35,891 nt of DNA from an uncultured Granulosicoccaceae bacterium (lineage in GTDB: Bacteria > Pseudomonadota > Gammaproteobacteria > CALCKW01). Positions 16,467-25,443 of the stretch are shown here, piece by piece. Below the pieces are notes generated by a model. That model was not told the DNA's origin, did no database searches, and worked only from the letters and a program-made list of their open reading frames with translations. Within the stretch, counting starts at the first letter, position 1. Each line of letters begins with the position of its first letter. The translations under genes were made by a program, and so were the position numbers. The stretch is taken from positions 1-35,891 of the forward strand of contig CALAMQ010000049.1 of NCBI GenBank assembly GCA_937925815.1. Reading direction: 5' to 3'.

Positions 16467-16946
16467 GTGAAACTCAGCAAACACTTTGTGCGAGATGAAT
16501 TTGAGATCAGTGATCTCGCGGTGCGGCGCGGCATCGACAACCGGATCCCCGATATCAAACTGGCCAATCTTGAATGCTTGGTGAAAGATCTACTTCAGCC
16601 GCTTCGAGACAGCCTGGGCCAACCGGTCATGGTGGCCAGTGGTTACCGTTGCGCGCGGCTCAATCGAGAAATTGCTGGATCGCGCAATTCTGCGCACACA
16701 CTTGCGCTCGCCGCAGACGTGTGGGTTGCCAATCTATCAACCTTTGACTTGACTGAGCACGTCGCCAAATCCGAGCTGCCATTTGATTGCGTGGTCAATG
16801 AATTTGGCTGTTGGACGCATATTCAAGCGCCATTGCCGGGCCACGCGCCACGTCGCAATGTGATGACAGCGCACAAGCTTGCCAACAACCACACACGTGT
16901 CAGTGACGGCAATCGCCTCGTTGACGAAAGCCGCCGTCTCGTTTAA
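16467..16946 (+). CDS. M15-family peptidase (D-Ala-D-Ala carboxypeptidase-like)
   Basis: A 159-residue protein with the M15A/VanY-like zinc peptidase fold. Zinc ligands appear in SAHTLALAAD (His, Asp) and in CWTHIQ (His), and the preceding MVASGYRCARLNREIAG helix is typical. Such enzymes cut peptidoglycan cross-link peptides and are common as phage endolysins. It has no signal peptide, so it would need phage-type lysis or stay cytosolic. A usual Gly in the SxHxxG motif is Ala here. GTG 16467 is fixed by a strong AGGAGGTG site at 16451-16458. It stands alone, with no phage genes around it. Confidence 0.8.
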   Translation: MKLSKHFVRDEFEISDLAVRRGIDNRIPDIKLANLECLVKDLLQPLRDSLGQPVMVASGYRCARLNREIAGSRNSAHTLALAADVWVANLSTFDLTEHVAKSELPFDCVVNEFGCWTHIQAPLPGHAPRRNVMTAHKLANNHTRVSDGNRLVDESRRLV

Positions 16947-16951
16947 GCCAT

Positions 16952-18130
16952 TTAGCTCAGGTTTGCAAAATCGCCGTTGACAAATCGCAACGCCGTTTCT
17001 GCAAGCACGGCACTGCCAACTGGTAGCGCTGCTTCGTTGACATCAAATTCTGGGTGATGGTGGTAGCGATCAACGCCATCGGCGGTTTTGGTGCCGAGGA
17101 TCATCATGGCGCCGCGACTGGCGCGTGTCATAAACGCAAAATCCTCCGCACCCATCATCAGCTGGCCGTTTTGCACGCGCTCTTCACCGAGCTGCGACAC
17201 CGCAACCTCACGCATCCACGACACAACGTCTGAATCGTTGAAGAGACTGGGGTAGCCTCTCTCTACACGCATTTCGTAATCCCCGCCGAGTGTCTTTGCC
17301 ACACCAAGTGCGTTTTCAACTTCCTCAAGCAAACGCTCGCGCACCGTGTCGTCAACGCTGCGCAGTGTGATGTCGAGTTCGACGGTCTCCGGTATGACAT
17401 TCGAGGCGGTGCCACCAGCCACGCGCCCGACAGTAACCACGGCGGGTTGAACAGGGTCAATCCAGCGCGAGACGATGCCGTGTAGCGCTGTCAGCACGGG
17501 TGCAAGCAAGAAGATCGGATCGCGTGCGTGGTGCGGTACGGCGCCGTGGCCACCCGTGCCACGGACGGTTTCATAGACCGTGTCGACGTTCGCAAGCAAG
17601 AAGCCCTCTGTCAGTTGCACGGTACCGGCGTCGAGTTTGCTGTCGACGTGCAGTGCGATGACGGCATCCAAATCATCGACCGCGCCGTCTTCGATCATGC
17701 GCGGTGCACCGCTGATGCCTTCGCTGTCTGAGGCCTCTTCCGAGGGTTGAAACAGCAGTCGAATCTCACCCGCAATGTTCTTGTCGGCGAGTAGATTGGC
17801 GACGCCGAGCAACATCGCAGTGTGGGCATCGTGGCCGCAGGCGTGCATTTTGCCGTCGACCGTGGATTTGTAAGGTGTGTCACGCGCCTCGAGAATCGGC
17901 AGCGCGTCCATGTCGGCGCGGATGCCAATGCGGGGTCCGTTGCCGCGACCAAGCCGCGCCACCACACCGGTGCGCCCAACGCCGGTTTGGTGCTCAATAC
18001 CCAGTTCCGTCAGGTGCTCTGACACCAGTGCCGCCGTCCGGTGCTCTTCAAAGCTCAGTTCCGGGTGCTGGTGTATTTGACGCCGCAGGTCGGTCAGCGT
18101 GTCTCCGAGTGCAGTGGCTTGGTCGAGCAT
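16952..18130 (-). CDS. M20-family amidohydrolase (hippurate/IAA-amino-acid hydrolase-like)
   Basis: A 392-residue M20D-type amidohydrolase, cleaving N-acyl amino acids or related amides with a two-metal site. MHACGHDAHTAMLLGVANLLAD gives the metal His and Asp residues, RLLFQPSEEASDSEG the next Glu pair, and HVDSKLDAG and YHHHPEFDVNEAAL the later ones. It is cytosolic, with no signal. TGAGGA lies seven bases before ATG 18130. The gene is 24 bases downstream of the DUF4344-like gene on the same strand, so they are probably co-transcribed. Substrate is not readable from sequence. Confidence 0.92.
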   Translation of the reverse strand: MLDQATALGDTLTDLRRQIHQHPELSFEEHRTAALVSEHLTELGIEHQTGVGRTGVVARLGRGNGPRIGIRADMDALPILEARDTPYKSTVDGKMHACGHDAHTAMLLGVANLLADKNIAGEIRLLFQPSEEASDSEGISGAPRMIEDGAVDDLDAVIALHVDSKLDAGTVQLTEGFLLANVDTVYETVRGTGGHGAVPHHARDPIFLLAPVLTALHGIVSRWIDPVQPAVVTVGRVAGGTASNVIPETVELDITLRSVDDTVRERLLEEVENALGVAKTLGGDYEMRVERGYPSLFNDSDVVSWMREVAVSQLGEERVQNGQLMMGAEDFAFMTRASRGAMMILGTKTADGVDRYHHHPEFDVNEAALPVGSAVLAETALRFVNGDFANLS

Positions 18131-18154
18131 GGCGGGGTCCTCAGTTAACGGGAG

Positions 18155-18880
18155 TCAGTTGCGAAATTGCCGGTTGAGTTCCTGCCAATCTTCAGCGCAT
18201 GCCTGTGCTGTCTCCGCATCCAGTCCTCGGAACAGGGTGGCGATGAGGCTCAAGTCGCTGCCGACAATCAGGCAGTTGATCTCGCGTTCACGTGCGGCGT
18301 AGACGCTGTGGCTGTGCCAGTAGTCGGTCAGTGGTCCGTCTAGACGTTGCGACGCGCGTGCAAAGGCCTCGGTGTTCACAAACCACTGTTCAGCACCATT
18401 TGGGAATTGCGAGACCATGAGCCAGGTTGCGGTGTGTTCGGCCAGTTTGTCGAGGTCGGCGTCTCGCTCCGTGTCAGCTGGGTCTGTCAATGCTTGGGCA
18501 AGCAAGTGGTAGAGCGTGAACTCCACGGTGTCGAGGCCGCGTTGCAGGGCGGCGCTGCGTTCCAACTCAAACTGCGACTGTGCTTGCACGGCTTGTGCGA
18601 GGTAGCTGTAGGGCAGTGTGATGGTGGCGGCTTCGCGCTGGAAGTTCGGTGTGCCGCTGCCGCCAAATACCAGAGTGAGATCGCTGGGCCAGTCGAGCGG
18701 CACGCGCTCTAGCGCTGCGGCGTCTGCGACCATACCGCTCGCGCGCAGTGCGTCGGCAAACAACGCCTCGTTTGCGTCAACAGGTTGTTGCCATGCAACC
18801 TCAAAATCCGCCAGCGCCGTGGCTGATAGCGCAAGAGACAAAAAGGCTGAACACACAGCCGTCACGAGGCGAGGACGCAT
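18155..18880 (-). CDS. DUF4344-like exported protein, metallopeptidase motif lost
   Basis: A 241-residue protein with a signal peptide (about 1-24, ending ATALA|D). The body follows the DUF4344 putative-metallopeptidase pattern: a first domain ending LPYSYL, then TLYHLLAQALTD where the family has a HExxHAxxD zinc motif, the ADLDKLAEHTATWLM helix, a tail with INCLIVGSD, and the final CAEDWQELNRQF. Here the motif reads H125-L-L-A-Q129, so both the catalytic Glu and the second His are gone; it is unlikely to be a zinc peptidase. ATG 18880 is chosen for its signal peptide and GGAG five bases upstream; a longer frame from 18919 is less likely. Confidence 0.72.
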   Translation of the reverse strand: MRPRLVTAVCSAFLSLALSATALADFEVAWQQPVDANEALFADALRASGMVADAAALERVPLDWPSDLTLVFGGSGTPNFQREAATITLPYSYLAQAVQAQSQFELERSAALQRGLDTVEFTLYHLLAQALTDPADTERDADLDKLAEHTATWLMVSQFPNGAEQWFVNTEAFARASQRLDGPLTDYWHSHSVYAAREREINCLIVGSDLSLIATLFRGLDAETAQACAEDWQELNRQFRN

Positions 18881-19005
18881 GGGGTCTCCGAACAAGGCAG
18901 TCCGTTGGCATGTTAACAAGCGGCTGCAAGGTGCGCGAGCTGCCAGCGCTTGCAGGCTCGGCAGCTATGCTCAAGGGAGCTTTTGCCCACGTGTGAGTGA
19001 CACCC

Positions 19006-20391
19006 ATGCCCGAACTAGCCCCTGTGCTGGACCACATCGATGCACAGTTGCCAGACGCCCTCGAACGCTTGAAAGCCCTGCTTCGCATCGAGAGCATTTC
19101 GACTGACCCCGCGTACAGTGAGGCCTGTGTGGAGGCGGCGGACTGGATGGTCGCAACCCTACAGGACATCGGTTTTGAAGCCAGCCGCCGCGACACCGCC
19201 GGCCACCCCATGGTGGTCGCTCACGGCGGTGAGTCCGCCGGTGACACCCCGCACCTGCTTTTCTATGGTCACTATGACGTGCAGCCGGTTGATCCTGTGT
19301 CACTGTGGCACTCGCCGCCATTTGATCCGCAGATCGAACCAGGAGCCGACGGTGGCGTGATCCGCGGACGCGGTGCGGCCGATGACAAGGGTCAGCTGAT
19401 GACCTTTGTCGAAGCCTGCCGCGCCTTTGTCGCTGTACACGGCGCGTTGCCGGCGAAACTGACGGTGTTTCTCGAAGGTGAAGAGGAGAGTGGGTCACCC
19501 TCGTTGGTGCCTTTTCTGGAGCAACACCGAGACGAACTGCGCGCGGACCTCGCGTTGGTGTGCGACACCGGTATGTGGGACGCCAACACGCCGGCAATCA
19601 CCACGATGTTGCGCGGCATGGTAACCAGCGAAGTCACAGTGGAGGGCGCGAAGATCGACCTTCACTCTGGGATGTTTGGCGGTCCCGCAGCGAACCCTAT
19701 TCGGGTGCTCAGCCGAGCGGTTGCAGCCTTGCATGATGACCAGGGCCGCGTGACGCTGCCGGGCTTCTACGATGGTGTCAGCGAGCTCAGCGACGACATG
19801 GCGGCGCAGTGGCGCGGGCTCGATCACGACGCCGACGCCTTTCTCGGAGGCGTGGGATTGAGCCACCCAGCGGGTGAGGCGGGGTACAGCGCGCTGGAGC
19901 AGATATGGGCGCGCCCAACACTGGAGATCAACGGCATCTGGGGCGGATACACCGGTGAAGGATTCAAAACCGTTTTGCCAGCGCGTGCCCACGCCAAGAT
20001 CAGCTGTCGTTTGGTCGGTGATCAAGACCCCGAGCGCATAGGCGAGGCGCTGAGCGCACACTTCAGGTCTGCGATGCCAGATGATTGCACCGCGCAGGTC
20101 ACGATTCACCGCGGAGCGAAAGCCACAGTGATGCCGGTTGATTCACCGCTTTTCACGCGGGCACGTGATGCGTTAACCGACGAGTGGCCAAACCCGGCGG
20201 TGTACGCGGGATGCGGTGGGTCAATTCCGGTTGTAGGGCATTTCCAAGAGGTACTTGGCATGGACAGTTTGCTGGCCGGCTTTGGGCTCGACGACGACGC
20301 GATTCATTCCCCCAATGAAAAATACAATGTCCGATGCTTCCACAAGGGCATTCGAAGCTGGGCGCGAATTCTGTGTTCAATGACCGACTGA
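19006..20391 (+). CDS. M20-family dipeptidase
   Basis: A 461-residue M20A/carnosinase-like peptidase that hydrolyses dipeptides or related short peptides with a dinuclear metal centre. Seen are LLFYGHYDVQPVD (metal His and catalytic Asp), GRGAADDKGQ (bridging Asp), EGEEESGSPSL (catalytic Glu and metal Glu), VCDTGMWD, the lid domain DLHSGMFGGPAANP, and AGCGGSIPVV followed by SPNEKYNV near the end. Cytosolic, no signal. The start is uncertain: ATG 19006 is used, but GTG 18997, three codons upstream in frame, is equally possible. It is divergent from the DUF4344-like gene, with 125 bases between. Confidence 0.9.
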   Translation: MPELAPVLDHIDAQLPDALERLKALLRIESISTDPAYSEACVEAADWMVATLQDIGFEASRRDTAGHPMVVAHGGESAGDTPHLLFYGHYDVQPVDPVSLWHSPPFDPQIEPGADGGVIRGRGAADDKGQLMTFVEACRAFVAVHGALPAKLTVFLEGEEESGSPSLVPFLEQHRDELRADLALVCDTGMWDANTPAITTMLRGMVTSEVTVEGAKIDLHSGMFGGPAANPIRVLSRAVAALHDDQGRVTLPGFYDGVSELSDDMAAQWRGLDHDADAFLGGVGLSHPAGEAGYSALEQIWARPTLEINGIWGGYTGEGFKTVLPARAHAKISCRLVGDQDPERIGEALSAHFRSAMPDDCTAQVTIHRGAKATVMPVDSPLFTRARDALTDEWPNPAVYAGCGGSIPVVGHFQEVLGMDSLLAGFGLDDDAIHSPNEKYNVRCFHKGIRSWARILCSMTD

Positions 20392-21371
20392 CTGTCACTG
20401 ACCGACGGGCAACGCGGCTGATACCGGTCGCGTTGTTGTGTGGCTTGGCGATTTTGGTCGCGGCGGCACCGGCAGCTGCAGACCCAGGAAGTTGTCGCGC
20501 GCGAGAAGGGTGCAAGGACACTGAGAATTGGCTTGATCGTAGCCATTCAGCGCTCAGTGAACGCACAGTTAATCTCGCCAGTTCACTCGACCGTTTTTTC
20601 GGTGTCGATGACAGCGCGGCGGACGCAGCCCGCAGTTTTGTATGGGTGCGGCTCAGCGGGGGACGGGACCACCTCGACGGTTCGAACGCAAAACTGTCGA
20701 TCAAAGGCCAGTGGCATTTACCCCGCATTGATGAACGCTTGGGCCTGGTTTTCAGTGATGGTGACGACGAAAACGACAGTGAAGCCGATGCCGAAGAGGG
20801 CGGTGTGGTGGGGCTGCGGTTTGAGCAGGCTGAGCGTGCACGGCGAGGGCGACTGGGCATGCGCGTTACTTTGCGCTCGCGCGGGAAGCTCAAGACTGAA
20901 TTGCGCTACCGCTACACTTTTGACCCGCTGCCAGGCGGTTTGCAGGCGCGCAGCACCACGTCACTGTGGTGGCAAGATGGCCGTGGCGTCGGGGTCTCAC
21001 TGGGTGGAAATATTGAAAAGTACTTGAGCAGCCGAAGGCTGTTGCGTTATTCCGCCCGCGTGGAACGGGCAGAGGATTTAATTGGAGCCCACTGGCAACA
21101 GGGGCTTGCATTGAACGCACGCCTGTCGCTCAGAGATGCCGCAGTGTTGTTTACCCGATTTTCCGGTATCACACAGCCGGATTCTTACCTTCAATCCGTC
21201 GCTGTTGGCGCGCGCTACCGCCGGCAAGTGCTCAGGCAGTGGATGTTCGTGGAAGTGGAGCCGGTGTTGGACTGGCGACGCCCTCTGTTTGAGGACACTC
21301 GGACCTTCTCACCCGGTATTACGTTGAGGATGGAATGGCAGTTGGGCGAGCCTGTGCAGCTGTGGCAGTAA
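20373..21371 (+). CDS. Predicted outer-membrane or exported protein, unrecognised
   Basis: About 332 residues starting with a probable signal peptide (about 17-36, LIPVALLCGLAILVAAAPAAA, cleavage before DPG). The mature part, after an acidic spacer (DDENDSEADAEEGG), consists of alternating-residue, Arg-rich amphipathic strands (RLGMRVTLRSRG, LKTELRYRYTF, RLLRYSARVER) ending in Phe-Ser-Pro-Gly-Ile-Thr-Leu-Arg-Met-Glu-Trp, a style common in outer-membrane beta barrels. No family is recognised. The start is uncertain: GTG 20373 gives a compact signal peptide and overlaps the M20 stop by 19 bases, whereas ATG 20334 would add 13 residues in front and overlap more. Overlap suggests coupling to the dipeptidase gene. 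Confidence 0.65.
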   Translation: MFNDRLTVTDRRATRLIPVALLCGLAILVAAAPAAADPGSCRAREGCKDTENWLDRSHSALSERTVNLASSLDRFFGVDDSAADAARSFVWVRLSGGRDHLDGSNAKLSIKGQWHLPRIDERLGLVFSDGDDENDSEADAEEGGVVGLRFEQAERARRGRLGMRVTLRSRGKLKTELRYRYTFDPLPGGLQARSTTSLWWQDGRGVGVSLGGNIEKYLSSRRLLRYSARVERAEDLIGAHWQQGLALNARLSLRDAAVLFTRFSGITQPDSYLQSVAVGARYRRQVLRQWMFVEVEPVLDWRRPLFEDTRTFSPGITLRMEWQLGEPVQLWQ

Positions 21372-21498
21372 CGCGTTTGCGTTAGGCGGCCGCTCGGTCA
21401 AGGTGTAACTGGCGTTGGCGAGCGGTTGCCTTGAGGCCGAGTTTAAAGCCTTTGTTTGATGGCTAATTGTTCACCGGGTGCAGCTAAGCGAACTGTAC

Positions 21499-21524
21499 AG
21501 CGCCAGTCTGATTGAACTGGCGCT
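21499..21524 (-). terminator. Terminator-like hairpin after the H-NS-like gene
   Basis: AGCGCCAGT and ACTGGCGCT form a perfect 9-base stem around an 8-base loop, 15 bases past the stop of the leftward H-NS-like gene. The sequence after the stem on that strand (GTACAGTTC) has only a poor T tract, so efficiency is uncertain. Confidence 0.5.
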
Positions 21525-21538
21525 GGGTGTGGCAGGCC

Positions 21539-21907
21539 TTATTTCTTGATTAAAATCTTTTCGATTTTGCCGCCTGATTTTAAATGGGCTTCAACCCACT
21601 TGGGTTTGCGGCCACGCCCGGTCCAGGTCTCCGCAGCGTTTTTGGGGTTGCGGTATTTGGGTGCGACCTTGCCGCGTTTCGCGCCGACTTTCTTGGCAGC
21701 CACTTTTTTCCGCTTGCCCGTGCTTTTGGTACTGCCGGCCAGATCTGACAGTGCAATGCCTTCAGCTTTTGCCATGGCTTGCAGCTTTGCCAGCGCTTTC
21801 TCACGCTTTTGATCGGCCTTCACGCGCTTGGAAAGTTGTGATTCGATGTCTTTCAGGTATTTCTCCAACACCGCCGTAGAGAGCTTGCTGAAATTGGGTT
21901 TTCTCAT
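21539..21907 (-). CDS. H-NS-family nucleoid-associated protein
   Basis: A 122-residue H-NS-type protein. The N-terminal coiled-coil oligomerisation part (about 1-60) is followed by a Lys/Ala-rich linker (about 65-90: TGKRKKVAAKKVGAKRGK) and the C-terminal DNA-binding core with TWTGRGRKPKWVEAHLKSGG, where GRGRKP corresponds to the AT-hook-like loop that reads the minor groove. It silences AT-rich DNA and compacts the nucleoid in the cytosol. ATG 21907 is chosen because the H-NS pattern begins there; the upstream 34 codons of the open frame are unrelated. The lysine-rich linker is longer and more basic than in enteric H-NS. Confidence 0.92.
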   Translation of the reverse strand: MRKPNFSKLSTAVLEKYLKDIESQLSKRVKADQKREKALAKLQAMAKAEGIALSDLAGSTKSTGKRKKVAAKKVGAKRGKVAPKYRNPKNAAETWTGRGRKPKWVEAHLKSGGKIEKILIKK

Positions 21908-22227
21908 GGAATGACCTGTGAGAGTTGAGTGGGGATATTCGAGTATTGTCAGTGATTCGACACGATTGATTACGTGTCTGTCCAAATCAGTATACCAAAG
22001 CCAATGCATTGCACCCTGTATAAACTCGCCGTATTCAAAGGCCCGACAGCTGCCGGCGCTGGGTGGCGTTCTAAGTGGGTCGCGCGATGGTCTATTCCCC
22101 TTTGCACCATCGCACGGCGCTATGTGCTCTGGGCAGTGTTGTTTTACTGCCAGACCCTGCGCAGATTTGGTAGCATTCCGCTGTAAAATTCCCCTCAGTT
22201 AACAGCAATGCGTGCGGAGTCGTCGCC
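21908..22227. other. Control region between the H-NS-like and DmdB-like genes
   Basis: A 320-base gap that must hold both divergent promoters. GACACG (21959-21964) and CGTGTC (21973-21978) form an inverted repeat with an 8-base AT-rich spacer, 52 bases ahead of the hns start, and could be an operator. TATACT (plus-strand 21989-21994, leftward) is a candidate -10 for hns without a clear -35. I see no gene and no further sites I can support. Confidence 0.35.
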
Positions 22228-23859
22228 ATGGCAATGGGCATGATGCAAGACCATCCTTTGATCGTTTCGTCCATTCTTGAATTTGCCGAGCGGTGGTTTC
22301 CAAGTGTCGAAATTGTGTCTCGTACGGTGGAAGGTGATATGCACCGATACACCTACAAAGACGCGGCTAGGCGCGCCCGGCAGCTGGCCAATGCGCTCGA
22401 GACTCTCGGTGTCAGCGCTGGTGACCGGGTTGGCACGCTCGCCTGGAACGGGTACCGGCACCTTGAGTGTTACTACGCCATAGCGGGATCAGGGGCGGTG
22501 TTGCACACTGTCAACCCGCGGCTGTTCCCAGAACAAATCAGTTACATAATCAATCACGGTGAGGACCGGGTGTTGTTTGTTGACACCACTTTCCTGCCCG
22601 TCGTGGCGTCGATTCGGCACGAGCTCACGACTGTCGAGCGCATAGTGGTGATGTGTGACCGAAACAACATGCCAGACACTGAGCTTGAGGACGTGATCTG
22701 TTACGAGGATTTGCTGGATTCCGAGTCCAGTGAGTTCGAATGGCCGCAGTTGGATGAATACACGGCGTCTGCGCTGTGTTACACCTCTGGCACCACGGGC
22801 AACCCCAAAGGGGTTTTGTACTCGCACCGGTCAATGGTTTTACACGCTTACGCTGAAGTGTCTCCCAACTCAATTGGAATGTGTGCGTCAGATTCTGTTT
22901 TGATTGTGGTGCCGCAATTTCATGTCTTTGCGTGGGGCACCACATTTGCCGCGCTCATGGCCGGTTCAAAAGTTGTCTACCCCGGACCACACATGGACGG
23001 GGCTTCCATTGCCAAGCTACTCAACGACGAAGCCTGCACGCTGTCTTTGGCGGTGCCGACAATTTGGATGATGTTGATGTCCGCGTTGAAAGCATCTGGT
23101 GAGAAGCTGCCGCACCTAAACCGAGTTGTTATCGGCGGATCAGCATGTCCCGAGGCGATGATCCGCAGCTTCGAAGATCTCTATGACGTTCAGGTATTGC
23201 ACGCGTGGGGCATGACCGAGACCGGGCCGCTTGGCAGTATGTGCCACTTGGAGCCGAAACACGCCTCGCTCGATGCCGAAGGGAAAATGGCAATTCGCTG
23301 CAAACAAGGCAAGCCTGTATACGGTATTGACTTGCGCATTGTCGATGACGCGGGGCAACCGCTGCCGCACGATGGTGTGGCCTTTGGACAGTTGCAAGTG
23401 CGCGGGCACTGGGTGACGTCGGGGTACTACCGTGTTGATGCCGATGCATCTGTCTCATCCGACGGCTGGTTTGATACAGGGGATGTCGCCACCATCGATG
23501 CCGACGGCTATATGCAAATCACGGATCGCACCAAAGACGTGATCAAATCTGGCGGTGAATGGATCAGTTCGATTGACCTCGAGAATATCGCTGTCGGGCA
23601 CGCCGATATCGCGGAGGCGGCGGTGATTGCCGTGCCACACCCCAAATGGGATGAGAGGCCGCTTGTTGTGGCGGTGCGTAAACCTGGCGCCACAATCGAA
23701 CGCGAGGCCTTACTCACGCACATCGCGGCGTCGGTCGCGCGCTGGCAAGTGCCCGATGACGTGGTGTTTGTCGATGAGTTGCCACACGGTGCGACGGGCA
23801 AGCTTAACAAGCTCGCGTTGCGCGCCCAGTTTGGCGACTATACGTTGCCTACAGCGTGA
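22228..23859 (+). CDS. AMP-binding acyl-CoA ligase, DmdB-like
   Basis: A 543-residue AMP-forming acyl-CoA synthetase. It shows the P-loop motif YTSGTTGNPKGVLYSHRS, the VPQFHVFAWG helix, AWGMTETGPLGS, GWFDTGDVATIDADGY, DRTKDVIKSGGEWISS and the catalytic-lysine tail GKLNK. Length and motif details are those of the group containing methylmercaptopropionate-CoA ligase (DmdB) and medium-chain fatty-acid ligases. Assignment to DMSP breakdown is inference, as no dmdA or dmdD is nearby. GGAG at 22216-22219, eight bases before ATG 22228, decides the start. Confidence 0.9.
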   Translation: MAMGMMQDHPLIVSSILEFAERWFPSVEIVSRTVEGDMHRYTYKDAARRARQLANALETLGVSAGDRVGTLAWNGYRHLECYYAIAGSGAVLHTVNPRLFPEQISYIINHGEDRVLFVDTTFLPVVASIRHELTTVERIVVMCDRNNMPDTELEDVICYEDLLDSESSEFEWPQLDEYTASALCYTSGTTGNPKGVLYSHRSMVLHAYAEVSPNSIGMCASDSVLIVVPQFHVFAWGTTFAALMAGSKVVYPGPHMDGASIAKLLNDEACTLSLAVPTIWMMLMSALKASGEKLPHLNRVVIGGSACPEAMIRSFEDLYDVQVLHAWGMTETGPLGSMCHLEPKHASLDAEGKMAIRCKQGKPVYGIDLRIVDDAGQPLPHDGVAFGQLQVRGHWVTSGYYRVDADASVSSDGWFDTGDVATIDADGYMQITDRTKDVIKSGGEWISSIDLENIAVGHADIAEAAVIAVPHPKWDERPLVVAVRKPGATIEREALLTHIAASVARWQVPDDVVFVDELPHGATGKLNKLALRAQFGDYTLPTA

Positions 23860-23872
23860 GTTGACGCGCCCA

Positions 23873-25168
23873 CTACAGACTGTTGGTCAGCTTCTGCCAT
23901 ATGTCCTGAACCCGGAACCGCATGTCGGCCGCGGGCAGGAACCACCGCTTGCCACGGTGCCAGAATCGCGTCTCAAATGCCGTTTGGCTGAATGCGGTCT
24001 CGGCGTCGGCATCACCGAGTATGCGCAGTGCTGCCTTGTGCCCAAGGTAAGGGGCCATGGTGTTGCCGTTGCCAGAGTATCCCATCGCCACTTCGACGCC
24101 GTCGACTGTGCCGACATGGGGTATCTGCGCAAAACTGAATCCAGTATGACCACGCCAACTGTGTGTGAGTGCGGCGCCAGAGAGCTCAGGAAACACATCG
24201 AGCATGAGACTGCGGAGCTGGGACGTGGCGAATCGGTCTGGCACGTCACACAGTGCAGCCCTGCCGCCAAAAACCAGTCTTTCGCCGTCAGGTGATGGGC
24301 GGAAGTAACAATGGCGGGCGCGTGATTCAACGTACACGCGGCCGCTTGGCATCAGCGCACGCACTCGATTGCGCCCGAGCGTTTCAGTTGCGACGATAAA
24401 GCTCGGCACGGGCACTATGCGCCTGGCTATGGTGGGCAGTGCGGTTGTGCTGTAACCGTTTGTGGCCGCGAGCACAGCGCCAGCAATCACGTCGCCGCGT
24501 GTGGTTTTGACGATTGAGGCGCGTGCGTTTGTGCTGACGCCGAGCACGCTGGTGTGACAGGCAAAAGCCGCCCCAGCGTCACGCGCGGCGCGCCATAACC
24601 CGTACGTGAATTTTGCCGGGTTAATTGCGCCGTGGGTCGGGAACACGGTGCCGCCGTGATAGAGATCGGTTGCGATCTCTGACTGTTGCTCACTGCTTTT
24701 AACAGGGTATGCGTGAGTGCCGATGCGGCGGTTGAGTTGCTCCAGTGCGCGTGCGTTTTGCTCGTATTCGCGGCGGTTGTTGCAGCCCCTGAAACGACCT
24801 ACGGGCTGCCAATCGCAATCGATTGACTCGTCGTCGATAAGCGAAGTGAAAAAGTCAATCGAATCAATGTGGGCCTCGCGCAACAGCCTTGTTGCGGTGT
24901 CCTTACCGTACTGGGCGTCCAGGGATGCGGGCGGCAGACGGTGTCCACCGCCAACCTGGCCGCCGTTGCGGGAGCTTGCGCCAGACCCTGGTGCGCCTGA
25001 CTCGACCACCAACACGTCACGCCCAGCACGTGCGAGTGTGCGTGCAGCGCTCAAGCCCGTCAGGCCGGCGCCAATGACCACCACGTCCGCTTTCGCTGGC
25101 AGCGTTATTGGGCTTTCAGGGGCGTCTGGTTCTCCGGCGGCGTCCCACCAGTAGGGCGTGTGTTGCAT
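23873..25168 (-). CDS. FAD-dependent amine oxidase, PuuB-like (DAO family)
   Basis: A 431-residue DAO-family flavoprotein, related to gamma-glutamylputrescine oxidase and similar amine or amino-acid oxidases. The dinucleotide-binding motif VVVIGAGLTGLSAARTLARAG (about 29-49), SSRNGGQVGGG, and the C-terminal HVGTVDGVEVAMGYSGNGNTMAPYLGHKAA are typical. Substrate may be a polyamine conjugate or a small secondary amine. It is cytosolic and convergent with the ligase gene, with 13 bases between stops. The ribosome binding site before ATG 25168 is weak. Confidence 0.88.
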   Translation of the reverse strand: MQHTPYWWDAAGEPDAPESPITLPAKADVVVIGAGLTGLSAARTLARAGRDVLVVESGAPGSGASSRNGGQVGGGHRLPPASLDAQYGKDTATRLLREAHIDSIDFFTSLIDDESIDCDWQPVGRFRGCNNRREYEQNARALEQLNRRIGTHAYPVKSSEQQSEIATDLYHGGTVFPTHGAINPAKFTYGLWRAARDAGAAFACHTSVLGVSTNARASIVKTTRGDVIAGAVLAATNGYSTTALPTIARRIVPVPSFIVATETLGRNRVRALMPSGRVYVESRARHCYFRPSPDGERLVFGGRAALCDVPDRFATSQLRSLMLDVFPELSGAALTHSWRGHTGFSFAQIPHVGTVDGVEVAMGYSGNGNTMAPYLGHKAALRILGDADAETAFSQTAFETRFWHRGKRWFLPAADMRFRVQDIWQKLTNSL

Positions 25169-25443
25169 GGGTTGCGCAAGTGGCCGGTGATATTGTCACA
25201 CTGTCTTCAGTGAGCGCCTGCGTCAAGTGGTTAGCGCTCGCGGCGAATGAACGAGGGAATAGGGGTGCGGCAAGAGAGGTCGGATTTCACGCCGGTCTCG
25301 ACCATTGCGCACGTGATCAAACGCTGAAAACGACAAAAATGGGTGGCGATAGGTCAGTATCCCGGGCTTGTCATATGTTGTGTTCGCAACTGCCTATACT
25401 TCAGGCCTGTGATTGATATCGCATCTCTACTGTGAGAGCTGGT

